Positions 22,401-33,389 of a DNA stretch of 64,000 nucleotides are shown here, piece by piece. The notes under the pieces were generated by a model that was given only the letters and a program-made list of their open reading frames with translations, was not told the DNA's origin and searched no databases. The first letter of the stretch is position 1; each line of letters opens with the position of its first letter. The position numbers were made by a program, and so were the translations under genes. This stretch comes from Coriaria nepalensis (Eukaryota; Streptophyta; Magnoliopsida; Cucurbitales; Coriariaceae): NCBI GenBank assembly GCA_027186245.1, contig CP114493.1:9059501-9123500 (forward strand). Reading direction: 5' to 3'.

Positions 22401-22889
22401 ATTCATTGAGATTTTTGAATCACGATAAGTCATTAAATGGGGCTTAGAAATCGAAGGAGGAAAACACGGCAAGGATTTCTGGACCATAGAGGAAGAAAAC
22501 CAACCTAGCTGCTGGATACGTACAAAATGATACAGTCGTGAGTCTTGGATTTGAAAATTCTACGGAACCAGTTTTCGAAGCTTCGCCGCTCGCCGCTCGA
22601 AGAAGAATCTCGCAGCTCACAGAATCAAGAACTTTACAAGGCCATGCAGCTGATGAGTGTAATTAATATAAGATCTAGATAAGTAATTAAGTTTATCATA
22701 ATCTTATAACATAATTTTTCTTCTTTTTCTCTGTTAAATACTTTAATGTTTGATTACGTTTGCATGCAAGTAATGTAAGACAGTAAGAGCAGCAATTGTT
22801 TATTGAGAGCATGCAATAATACATTAATTAATACGTTGCTTAACGTTCGGTCTTCTTCTTATGATTTCAAACTGGTTTATAATTTCAAA

Positions 22890-22936
<47 letters not shown>

Positions 22937-23504
22937 ACCACCCCATATATTGAAACATTAAGGTGTCATCCACGAAGAATAATTTACATATTTTTGTTTC
23001 TTTCTACGGCATTTACTCTGACTCAGACTAACATCATCAGACTCGTAACAAAAGGGCTATGACATAATTTAATTATATTATAAATATACAAATTTTGATT
23101 CAAATTGCAGATCAGTTAAAGACAAGAGTTCATCGTGTCGCTTAGGACCATACAAATACACGTACGACTCCATAAAGAAAACGTCTGCTCTATACTATAG
23201 CTGGAACTGCCCCTCTGAAAATGACTATCCCTATTATTCAAAAAATGGCCACAATTAACCTTTCCATATCTCCCCTCCCTCCACTTTTACACATAACACA
23301 AGGAAGGCAGCTGAATCCACTTGCTAATTAATGTAATTAGTCAAACCTAGATTACATTTAGAATGCCGTTGAAACAAAGATGACTTTTTCAAACGCCACA
23401 AATTAACAACAACATTAAATAAAAAGAAAGAGATCAGAGGGGGAACTAAAAGAGAATGGAGACAGATGAACCAGTTTTTTTTTTTTTTTTTTATTAAAGT
23501 AAAC
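19484..23504. other. intergenic region between the two convergent OFP genes
   Basis: Four kilobases of AT-rich spacer. It holds a 21-bp direct duplication (ACAAAATAAAATATATGT, about 19737-19778), a (TAAA)n tract at 22887-22938, a 15-A run near 21160 and a 19-T run near 23475. The open frames near 20244-20580 and 21531 are low-complexity and unsupported. I see no transposon ends. Confidence 0.55.
22887..22938. repeat. (TAAA)n microsatellite
   Basis: About thirteen tandem AAAT units. Confidence 0.95.
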
Positions 23505-24410
23505 TTAATTTGAAGCAAGTACAAACTTTTCTCTAAGTTCTTCATCCTCCTCGTTGTCTTCTGATAATGAAAACATACAGGGAGTAGTAGTAGTAGTACT
23601 GCTACTATTAATCTCCTCTATCTCTAGTAACGAGGTTAGAAAAGGAGTAGTATTACTAAAAGAAGAAGAAGACAATGAAGAAGAAGAAGATGAACAGGTG
23701 TTACAGAAAGACAAAGAAGATAAAATTGAACAGTTAGAGAAGTTAGAAGTAGTAGTAGTAGTAGTAGTAGTAGACGTTATTGTAGTAGTTGAAGTAGTGG
23801 AACTAGCGAATTCCAGACCGACCAACAAATCAACAAAAGCACAGATAACATACTCATGATTGATTTCTCTATTCACCTTCAAATACCAGCACAGAAGCTC
23901 CTCTAGAACCTTCCAATCCTTCAACCCATTTGCTTCCACCATTTCCTCCATTGACTTTCGAAAGTCCAAGTAAGGATTTTCACTATCCATTAACAATACT
24001 TCAGTCTTTTCCTTCAATGCTAAAGTCAAATCCATTTCATCATTGCCGTCAACTTCGTTGTCGTCATCATCCTTTCCCTCCTTCAATATTAAGTTCGACT
24101 CGTCCGGTTCAAAGAACAATCTCTCCGTCGACTTCAACCCTCGAATCACCGTCTCTATTTGCTCCCCGCCACCAACATCCTCCACGACCGCTGCCGTAGA
24201 GATGCTTTCACACTCGTTTGAGAAGAATAAGGATTCATCACAAGCTGTTTCGTAGTAAGTTGAGTTTATGGTTTTGAAAATGTGGTCGTTAATATTGGAG
24301 GTGGTTCGGAAAGAGAGAGTTCTTGGCTGGGTGCAAGGTGATGGCCAGCGCCATGGATACTTTGCTTCCGAGCTTTTGAAGAGAGAATGGAGCTTCATTT
24401 TCTTGCCCAT
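23505..24410 (-). CDS. OVATE family protein, OFP13/15/16/18-like
   Basis: Intronless, 301 residues from the ATG at 24410. The N-terminal MKLHSLFKS and PWRWPSCxQPRTLSFR-type stretch is the hallmark of the OFP13/15/16/18 subgroup. An acidic middle (about 110-126) precedes the OVATE domain at about 141-199 (DSENPYLDFRKSMEEM, LEELLCWYLKVNREINHEYVICAFVDLL). The tail has Thr- and Ser-rich runs from about 203 onward, encoded by GTA/TAC-type trinucleotide repeats that are probably length-variable. Known: members of this subgroup repress transcription and affect fruit and leaf shape. Orientation opposite to the OFP6-like gene, with the two 3' ends facing each other across 4 kb. Confidence 0.93.
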   Translation of the reverse strand: MGKKMKLHSLFKSSEAKYPWRWPSPCTQPRTLSFRTTSNINDHIFKTINSTYYETACDESLFFSNECESISTAAVVEDVGGGEQIETVIRGLKSTERLFFEPDESNLILKEGKDDDDNEVDGNDEMDLTLALKEKTEVLLMDSENPYLDFRKSMEEMVEANGLKDWKVLEELLCWYLKVNREINHEYVICAFVDLLVGLEFASSTTSTTTITSTTTTTTTTSNFSNCSILSSLSFCNTCSSSSSSLSSSSFSNTTPFLTSLLEIEEINSSSTTTTTPCMFSLSEDNEEDEELREKFVLASN

Positions 24411-26221
24411 TAAATTTTATTTACAGTGTTTGCTGAGGAATCTTTTCTCAAGTTCATAAATTGAAATGACTTTTTGAAGTTGGTTGGGTATTGAAGAAAG
24501 GGAATGGTGGGGTTGTTCTGAAGTGTATTAAATTTCTAACGTAAGTATTTATTGTTATTCAGTTGGGCTATTTAAATTTACTATACTACTCTTGGATATT
24601 ATTATTATTATTTTTCCTTATTTTTTTAATAAAAAAAATTGGACTTAAAATTTTAAAAAATAAAATTGGATATGGTTGCTTTTTACGTATTCACGTACAT
24701 CGTGATAGACCTATACGTATACTACGAATTTTTAACAGTGGAAGTACATTAAGGGTAATGGAAAGTATACTAAGCTTTTTAGGGTAATGAAAATTATGTG
24801 GAAGTACATTAAGGGGCAACTCTCTATCACAGGCCACATGTGCTTTAATCCAGACCAGACAGTGAGATTGAGACCTCTTTCACAGACCCACTGACAACTA
24901 TTAGTCTCGGCTGACCCCTGTCAATCGTCCGAGCAAGCCAAATTCAGATTACGTTAAACTCAAAATGATTAGTCCGCTCTGAGAGGCCCATGACACTGAT
25001 TTTGTTAAGTTTTGCACTTCTGATTATGATTATTAGTTGATAGTAATAGACTAGTAGGCGGGGGGGACCTGATGAAGATGGGCGGAGGGGTGGTGCTGAT
25101 TGCTGGCTGATATTTAAAGTGGTCCTTTCTTACATACATAATGCATTATCGTTATACTCCCGACAATTTAAAATGATCAATGTAGATGTATGTATACATT
25201 TCCTCGTATTTAGTTTAAAAAGTGTTAAAAGTGAGAAAAAGAAGAAAAGATTCAGTGTCATCTGCAACCAGATGGCAACACAACAAAGTACATCGTGGTG
25301 GCATTGCCCCACTTGAGGTCCAGTACCATTTATCAGATCTCAAATTCATCTGAAAAATGTTTTTTACCTAACGATTATCATCTATACTTCGTTTATAAAA
25401 AGATCAATCATAGTTTCGATGAAATTCAATTATTGATTATAAATAAATAAGACAAATTTCATTTTTGTTTTTGTTTTGTTTTGTCTTTTCCTTTCTTTTT
25501 GGGTTTGTAGTGGAGTCCAATCTTCTTGAAATGGTTGCCATGAAATAAGAACTGAACACTAGAAGCTCATAAGTGTATACTCAAATAAATAACTAAGTGA
25601 AAAATGTAGGAGCAATGGATTTTGTTGAGTTATATATGGTGCAAGAGAGAAGAGGGACAACCTTATCTGATTGTTGCTGAGTGGGGGGGGACCTATTTGG
25701 GGATGATCCTAATCTAAATTACCAATTGAAATATAGGACAAATTTAATAACATAATGATCATAAGATAATATCTCTGGACAGTAACAGGAGGCATACTCT
25801 CATTGGTCCACAGCAACAACGACCTATGTGGGACCTACATCCAACTCCTTCACAAGCCTGTTTCAATTTAGAAGAAGAAGAAGAAGAGGGGAAAGAAGAG
25901 GAAGATGCTTCAATTGAGATAGTGGTGATAAGAGTTAATTTTAGTATTTGACGACATACAATTACCCCACTCATCATCCTTTTCAACACAGTTTTGACAA
26001 TAGAAGATAACGAAAGCAACAATATTGAAACCTTGGACAATTCTAAAAAGCAGATAAGCTTTTTTTTTTTTTGGCAATCCTTTCTGGCAGTGTTCCTTAA
26101 CTTCTTCTTCCCACATGGATGAATGATCAACCACATCATTACAAACTTTAACGTTGGAAATCGCATTTATCAAAATATGAATCCTCGTTATTATGTATAG
26201 AGATTCTGTGCGGGAATAGGG
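24411..26221. other. intergenic region between the OFP and UEV1 genes
   Basis: Contains the OFP promoter (24411 to about 25100), the phrase GTGGAAGTACATTAAGGG repeated at about 24738 and 24799, G-runs near 25060 and 25683, and the UEV1 3' flank. The minus frames at 25759-26173 are low-complexity and are more likely UTR than protein. No gene recognised. Confidence 0.55.
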
Positions 26222-27754
26222 CTAGAAGTAGGTTCCTTCTGGCGGTTGGACCAGCTTCCTGTTATGAGGAGAAGCCATTTCCTTCTTCAGCTGAGTCAGT
26301 ATATCCTCCATTGTGTACTCTCTTTGCCAATTTGCAAGCAGTCCAAATTTCTTTGGCTCAACCTGTATGAAGCGGGTAAATAATATGATATCATGGCAAT
26401 AGATGGTTTAACAGTGGATATAAGGATTAAAGCTGGTAATTGTTCTATACCACTCCAGTTTCGTGGTTAACACATGTCGTGTTGACGCGTGAATGGAAAC
26501 GGACACTTGGGGGCTTTTCTGGGTAATCTTTATCACAGAACAGCTTCAATTGATATATTCTACCTTCATGTACAGTCTAGGATGAACACCAAGGAAGATA
26601 ACAATATTCTGCATAAGTAAAGAAAAGGGGTGCCGAAAAGAAGAAGAAAATAGAAAGAAAAAAATATAACACAATCACTAAGTTGTCAGCTTAAACTAAA
26701 ACACATATTTTTGCTTCAACTGCTGAGATAATGGCAGTAATGCTCTCCAAATACAGAGTAATTTTCATTGTCTTCCTTAATGCTGTTTTCCAACAGAACG
26801 TATAACTTGCCTTTGATCGAAAATAAACCTCCTAAACAGGGTAACTAAATATGTACTGGTCACTAAGAATCAAAAGACAAAAGAGGAATGAAAAGTAATA
26901 ATTACATTGTGAGGACCAATGATGGTGCCAGTCCAAGAGCGCATGTAAATATCATCACCGTCATCCATTCCATAGCTCACAGTTCCATCTCCAATTCCCT
27001 TTTCTCCGCGTTCTAGTTCTTCCAACAATCGGAAGTTTCTAGGAACTGCACCACAACCCAATCACATCACGCTCACTCAAAATAAAGACACATTTGAGCT
27101 ACCACAGCGTATAAAAGTGTAAAAAATGCTGTTCAACTCAATATTTACGAGCACCTTCTTAATATTTCTTTGTCAAAATGAGGGGGCTGTCTTAAATTAA
27201 ATTTCATTATCAAGAACTCAGGAAGACACAATTATCCGTTGATAGAATGTTGCAATCAAACAAACTTTTCCTATTTATATAAAACATTGCTCTATTCAAA
27301 CCAATCAATACGGCTAAAAATTATAAAAAATCCTTGATCATCATCACTTGGACATCATCAGTAACGCTATTATACATTTTACCGTAATAATTTACCTTGA
27401 GATCCCACAAAAGGAAGAAATGAGAATCTAAATCAAAGGGCTCAATCTAATCGATATTCAAGCAGATTCGAACGATATGAAAACAACATAGGGGCGAAAC
27501 TAGAATCTTATGATTTCCAGCTGAAATAATCAAATTCGCGGAAAAACGCGCAAATTAGGAAGTTACATGAATTGGTAAAAAAATTCGATGCAAGCAGACA
27601 AATTAAAACAAATCCACGAAAAATTAAGCTACCAAAAAAATGCATAAATTAAACCCTACTGGCAGGATCAATGGAAAAAAAAAAATTGAGCAGAGGAAGA
27701 GGATGGGATCGGAGACTGACCCACGACACTGGATCCACCTGAGCCAAGCGTCAT
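26222..27754 (-). CDS. UEV1: Ubiquitin-conjugating enzyme E2 variant 1 (UEV1/MMZ, MMS2-like)
   Basis: Four exons (27754-27721, 27045-26906, 26576-26451, 26362-26222) join into 146 residues, the normal family length. Motifs in order: [33 protein letters not shown], the [10 protein letters not shown] stretch, [38 protein letters not shown]. Known: UEV1 has a UBC fold but lacks the catalytic cysteine site. It pairs with UBC13 to build Lys63-linked ubiquitin chains used in DNA damage tolerance, iron-dependent root branching and signalling. Start MTLGSG matches plant UEV1. A cluster of TGGGC motifs lies about 240 bp upstream. In Arabidopsis, UEV1C/D genes neighbour OFP15/18, matching this order (memory). 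Confidence 0.96.
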
Positions 27755-27992
27755 GGACGGTGAATTGATGGAGATTTTTTTTTTTCTCCGATGGGTCTAT
27801 CAGGATCTGATCGAAGAGATGCCTTTTCTTCTTCTATACAAGGAAAATCGTAAAGAAAGAGAAGAGAAGAGAATCTGGGGAAAATAAAAAAGGCGACCTC
27901 AATGAGAAGGAATAAAGGTGAAATCTTGAGGGCAATCAATTCTAGGAATTTTATTGGGACCGGTAGGTCAAAAGGGTCTAGGCTTGTTGAAC

Positions 27993-28030
27993 CTAGGGCC
28001 TAATGGGCTTAATGGGCCTAATGGGCTTTT
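27993..28030 (-). promoter_or_regulatory. site II-type TGGGCC/T cluster upstream of UEV1
   Basis: GGGCC-TAA-TGGGCTT-AATGGGCC-TAATGGGC: four GGGCC/T units spaced about 9-11 bp, beginning about 240 bp upstream of the UEV1 ATG. Known: TGGGCY site II elements bind TCP factors and mark growth-linked housekeeping promoters. Regular spacing near one helical turn is notable. Confidence 0.6.
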
Positions 28031-28458
28031 TTCCTTTTGATGCATTGGCTCTTTTCAGCCCGATGGGTTGCGTCATTTTGTAATTAACATTGCAAAAAAG
28101 TATGCGTAGGTTTGACAAAATACATGTTTGTTTATATGATCCAGCTGTCTGACTGGCTGTCCTAGGTTTCAATCAGGTGCGTTAAGATAAGATGCGCCAT
28201 ACATTCAGGTCAGCACCTTGTCCAGTCCAGCGTAGTCCAGGCCTCATCGTCTTCTGCTTCCTTCCTAGCTCTCTCCACTCAAAAGTAAGTAACCACTAGA
28301 GAGAATTTTAGTTTAGTTTATTTATTTTTTAAAAGAGAATTAACATTATGATTAACTTAATGTTAAAAGTTATATGAATGAAGTAGTATTGCCTAAAAGG
28401 TGATAGCATAGAATTAAATTGAGGAAAACATAAGTAAGAGATTGCCAAAATTATTTTT

Positions 28459-28517
28459 AAAAATAAAATAAAATAAAATAAAATAAAATAAAATAAAATA
28501 AAATAAAATAAAATAAA
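28459..28517. repeat. (AAAAT)n pentanucleotide microsatellite
   Basis: About eleven tandem AAAAT units. Confidence 0.95.
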
Positions 28518-29036
28518 ACTAAAAATTGTAATGATGAAAACAGATGTAGAACTATGAAGAGATGAAGGAGACCGGAGAGGGGGAATTTAATTTGTATTTA
28601 TCATCTCAACGGTCTCAATTAATTACTCTTTATTTATTTTTATTTTTTTTCTTGCATTTATGTGTTTTAATGAATAAATAGGACACGTCATCCCCTAGCT
28701 AATTCCAACTCCATGCACAAAAAGCTTACCTCCCCCTGAAGTACCATGATTTCTAAATTCATCCCTTAACTAACCGAAAATTAAAAATAAAAGACAGTGA
28801 TATAAGCGCTCCACTTTCTTCAACAACTTGCCCCTTCCAATTTTTTATACCAATATTAAGCCCTCAAAATATGTCAAATTCATGGAGCTATATGTGGAGG
28901 GCATATAGCGCTGCCCTTAATTTGGTACACCAAAAAAACAAAAAAAAAAAAAAGAAGGAGAGCAAGAATTGAAATAAGAAAAAAGAGCGAGCCTACGTAA
29001 CTACTTAACGACGTACGTACGTACTCTCCCTCTCTT

Positions 29037-29378
29037 CTAGCTCTTTCTAGCTTTGTTGGTTGTTTTGGTGGTGGCGGTGTTTTCATGGAGGAAATCGAGC
29101 AATACGGTGCTCTTGCATTTGGGACATTTCGGGTCGTTTTCCGCAAGCATAACATACATGAGACAGCATGGACAACCTACTAGAACCATGGAACTGGCTT
29201 CCGGGCTGCTGGAATACTTCTCGTCTTGATTATGTTCGGAAGACAAGCATGAGGTCGGTGGGCTCGTCGGTGAGACTGAGGCCGATCGGCTCGGTGAGCC
29301 CACCACTCGGTTCCTCCGTGATGGTGAAAGGTTGATCTTCAAGTCAAGCTTTGAGCTATTACCGCTCCTCCGACTCAT
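29037..29378 (-). CDS. GIR1: GL2-interacting repressor-like protein (GIR1/GIR2 type)
   Basis: Coding sequence uninterrupted, 113 residues. Residues 11-17, LDLKINL, are an EAR motif (LxLxL) for TOPLESS recruitment. A Ser/Pro/Arg stretch with SPSRSASVSPTSPP follows. The conserved C-terminal module SSMVLVGCPCCLMYVML, KCPKCKSTVLLDFL contains Cys69/Cys72 and Cys85/Cys88, a zinc-ribbon-like pair. Known: Arabidopsis GIR1 and GIR2 bridge GLABRA2 to TOPLESS and suppress root hair formation. A 5' UTR intron is likely at 29388-29501 (AAGGAG/GTAACC donor, TTGTTAG acceptor nine bases before the ATG). A (GA)n tract at 29750-29791 lies in the promoter or leader. The next gene, a TLDc protein, is also the neighbour of GIR1 in Arabidopsis (memory). 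Confidence 0.9.
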   Translation of the reverse strand: MSRRSGNSSKLDLKINLSPSRRNRVVGSPSRSASVSPTSPPTSCLSSEHNQDEKYSSSPEASSMVLVGCPCCLMYVMLAENDPKCPKCKSTVLLDFLHENTATTKTTNKARKS

Positions 29379-29747
29379 TGATTTCTTCTAACAATATTAA
29401 ACCAAAAAAACAGCTTGGTCATATAAGGTAAGTTCTCAATATAATCACAAAAACATTCAATTACAATATTAAAAGGTTGTAATACTATATACGAAGGTTA
29501 CCTCCTTGAAGTTGAGGATGCTCGATCCACCAAAAGATGTTTGGGGGGGGTTGGGGAATAGATTAGAGTAGACTTGAACGGTGGCTAATTGACGGCGGCA
29601 CCACCAACACGGCGTTTGTTTAGGTGGGTATGGACCCCTAAGGCCATGATATTTATAACGGGAGAAAATGAAGATGGAGGAGAAGCGATGGATTTAAATT
29701 TCTTTAATGATTTATTTAATTAAGGAGAGGGGGGGAGAGTATTAGCG

Positions 29748-29749
<2 letters not shown>

Positions 29750-29791
<42 letters not shown>
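29750..29791. repeat. (GA)n microsatellite upstream of the GIR-like gene
   Basis: About 21 GA units on the plus strand (CT on the coding strand). GA/CT tracts can act as BPC-binding elements in plant promoters; here this is inference. Confidence 0.9.
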
Positions 29792-29798
<7 letters not shown>

Positions 29799-31238
29799 AA
29801 TTAAGAAGCGATTGAATTGAATGAATTAAAGTATTGGGTAGAAGAAGGGTGTAAATTGCTGCCAGAAAATGTTATTACTTGTAGGTGGGAAAAAAAAAAA
29901 AATCTAGTGGAATATCATAGATAATATATATATATATATGAGAATTTGTAAACTTAAAAAAAATTTATTTAAAATATTATACTTAAAAGGTTTTTAGTTA
30001 ATTAATTTTAAAAACTTAAGAAAAACAACCGACCATTTCACCTTCCCTCCATTTTTTAAGCATCCTTTATATTTCAACATTTCTTCCTCGTCTTCTTCTT
30101 ATCTTATTATTTTCGAACCAAATGTACTTCAATATATTTGACATCCCCAAAAATTTCATTACACTTTTCATTTCAAAACATTATGACCCAAGTATTTGAA
30201 GAAGAAAAAAATAGCAAAGAAAAAGTCATAAACTACATCGATGCGACCTAAGTTGATGCCAAAATTAATGACCGAAAAGAAGAAACACTACTAAAGATAA
30301 ATTTCAAATACTCTAAAAGACTAGGATTTTTTTAACTTTTTTAATTTTTTGTGTGTGTTTTGTGTGTGTTTTAAATTGAGAAAATACTATGTGTATGAAA
30401 TTCATGATGGTTTGCTCGATGAGTTCTTTAACAATTCACATCAAGTATCGAGATGATGTCGCATAATATTTTTCAAGTCTCTGTGACATCATCTTCATGC
30501 GCGATAGATACTTTTGTACACTTATTGAGTATCGAACTTTTACTCTAAAGTAAACTTTTGACAATAAGGTTTATAAAATCTTTGACTCGAAACCCTAAAT
30601 ATTTTCATTATGAATGATTAACCTTTAAGATCAAAAGTTAAAACCTTTAAATTTAAAAGTATGACATATTATTATACATTATAGTTAAAACATAATATTG
30701 ACTTAAACATACATCATTACTTAATATAATAAATCATAACTTATTACACAAAATACTTATAATATAATAACCTCACATTGGGTTGAACATACATGTCTAC
30801 AATAATATGCCTTATAATCTTATTATTTCCAACTCCCCTGCTGTTAATGCTTCAGTAGACAGACATCTACATGTGGGTTGGTTTCTGAAAATGGTGTCCA
30901 ATGAAAAACTCATTTATGATGTAATTTTGTTAAGATAGTGTATGGGCATCAAACACTTGAATGAATATTATATATAGTACAGAAAATCAAACACTTGCTT
31001 CTTCTGAAAAGATGCAATCAATTTGTTGAAAAATTGATCAGATTCTATGTTGCAAAATGTTTGACCGACAAAAAAAAAAAAAAAAAAGTTAAAACACAAA
31101 ATACTGTTAATATTTTTTTTTTAATTAAATCATTTTATAGTACCTTAGTTCACGTGAATATAAAATTATGAACATATGTATAAATATGTAGATATAAGAT
31201 ATACATGAAAAGGGAAAATTGGTAGTAAATATTGCAAT

Positions 31239-31265
31239 TATATATATATATATATATATATATAT
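31239..31265. repeat. (TA)n microsatellite
   Basis: A 27-bp alternating TA run. Confidence 0.95.
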
Positions 31266-31772
31266 CTTTAACTGTACCTTGAATGAAGGAGGCCAGGGCT
31301 TGCCATAAATAGATAGCCATAACCCGCTTCATTTCCATTCTCAAGTCAAAGCTCAAAATCTAAAAGAAATGGCGAACACGTACTAATGCTTAGCTTAGCA
31401 TATTATCACCTAAACAGAAAATCATGAAGAAAATACAGTAGAGAAAATCATAAAGTACTACTTTTTGTAGTTGGGTTTGTGACAAAGGAATTATTTCAGG
31501 AAATGAAATCTAGTCTTACAGAAAACGGTATATACTACTTACTGCTAGATCGGTATTAAACGCTTTGATGTAATTAATTAATTAATTAATTATTATTATT
31601 TTCTGGCAGAGATTTAATTATTGTGATTAGGTACAAAATGGGTACAAATTAATTGTAATGATTATTGTCACACATTTTTCGAAAATAAATGTTATTATAA
31701 TCTACATCCCCATATGTACCCTAAAAGGCAGGTACACATTAATAAGAAATTAAAAGAAAATCTAGAAACTCG

Positions 31773-31773
31773 A

Positions 31774-31811
<38 letters not shown>
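31773..31811. repeat. (TAAA)n microsatellite
   Basis: About ten tandem TAAA units, the same motif as at 22887. Confidence 0.95.
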
Positions 31812-31812
<1 letters not shown>

Positions 31813-33389
31813 GAACACTACTATTTACTATTTATGTAAAAGAACAGTAACGACAACTGAAAAATAAACTAATGTAAGTCGTAAGTGCCTTCGTAACTCC
31901 AGTTTGTCTTCTCTAGCTTTTAAACATGGGAGAAGATACTCTACTACATAATCCAAAACGGAAAAGTCAATGATGGCCGCCTGGCCGGGTGCAAATTGAT
32001 TATAATCAAAACTGCATTTTTGTTTTCAAGTTCGATTGCTTCGTCGGTAAATAAAATTTCCGTGATGTCCAAATTAATCATTTAATGTGGACCTAATTAA
32101 CTTACTACATTATTACATATAATATATTTATATATCTAAGTTTGATTTTTGATTTATTTTATTCTTCATAGAGATTTCGGTACCTGCCCTCCTTCGAAAA
32201 TATATAATATAGATCATAATACAAATAAACAATTACGTAAACGTCTTGAGTGATTAATTAGGACGTTGAAAAAAAAACGTATAGTCAAACGTTGACTTTT
32301 CAAGCTTCATTTACCAAGTATAGTAGTAGTAGTATCATCATCCATCATCTATCAGTCATGTAAGAATAATAATGTAGACATTAAATTAGACAGTTAAATG
32401 ATGAAATTTCGGATCAGAAATGTCTTTATGATCATAAAATTGAAATGAAATAAAAAATAAATAAATTATAATTATTAACTTTTTAAATATATATGTATAA
32501 TTAATTGAATTAAAATTAATTTAATAATTAATATTTCAATATTTAATAATAATAAAATAATATTAAATAATAATAATAAAAAATATATCCATAAAACCTA
32601 TACTCTATCTCTTTTATATATATACACACAATCCGAACATAACTTGCTATGTCAACCTCCCCCTCATTGAAAGAAGGAAAAGCGTTTAGTAGTATGCCTA
32701 CAGATTAGCCTCCAAATCTGGTAGGAGAGAGAGAGTGAGAGAGAGAGAGAGAGAGAAAAGTAATGAATGGATGCTTCTGTGATCTTTCATGACTTGGTTT
32801 GATTACTCATTTACAGAAAGAGAAAGAAAGCATTAAAACGCCATTAACGGATCTATTTCATGTGCCCACCCAACTCAACTCACCTCCCCAAGAACCTCTC
32901 AGAGAAATTTAACTCCTCCCCTTCCCCCCTGCACCTTTTTTAATTAACATCATTCAATTTTTCTCTGTCATTTTATTTTATTATATATATTTTATATATT
33001 TTATATATTTATTTATTTTATTAATTAAAAGCCAACTTCATCACCCAAATTCAGCTCCCCTTTTTAATGCCATCTCCCCCTCTCTCATTAAACACTTTCA
33101 TCACCAAAATATTAATATTAATTATTATATTCATTTATCATCTTTACTTTCATGGGTTATGGCTACATGGTTTCACGTGACATGATATTTAATGTCAAGA
33201 TCTTTTCGAATCGGTTTTTTGTCAAAAGCCCAATCCAAACAAGCAACGGACTAGCCCAAATTTGAAGAGGAAGTGGACTGGACCTATGGATATGCCATCG
33301 ACCCGGCCCGTCCCACCGTCAGTTGGAGTGGAGACATAGACATTCATCAGAAGCTTACTCGCCAAGAAGATAATAAGAGATTTTCTGCC

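Larger units (their letters stand above)
27755..29036. other. UEV1 promoter and GIR-like 3' flank
   Basis: Holds the UEV1 leader, the site II cluster, an (AAAAT)n tract (28459-28517) and the 3' region of the GIR-like gene. The minus frame at 28880-29155 overlaps the real GIR-like frame and is not a gene. Confidence 0.6.
29503..33389. other. divergent intergenic region between GIR-like and TLDc genes
   Basis: Almost 4 kb of AT-rich spacer. Contains (GA)n at 29750-29791, (TA)n at about 29925-29940 and 31239-31265, (TAAA)n at 31773-31811, another GA tract near 32728-32757 and a duplicated GTGTGTGTTTT near 30350-30370. The minus frame at 31150-31356 is built on the TA tract. I see no gene, no transposon ends and no RNA gene. 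Confidence 0.55.

Noticed and set aside
25759..26173. Two overlapping minus-strand frames downstream of UEV1
   Set aside because: Low-complexity (Ser and Lys runs), no family similarity; probably 3' flank.
28880..29155. 91-codon minus-strand frame overlapping the GIR-like gene
   Set aside because: Out-of-frame shadow of the GIR-like coding region extended into AT-rich 3' DNA.
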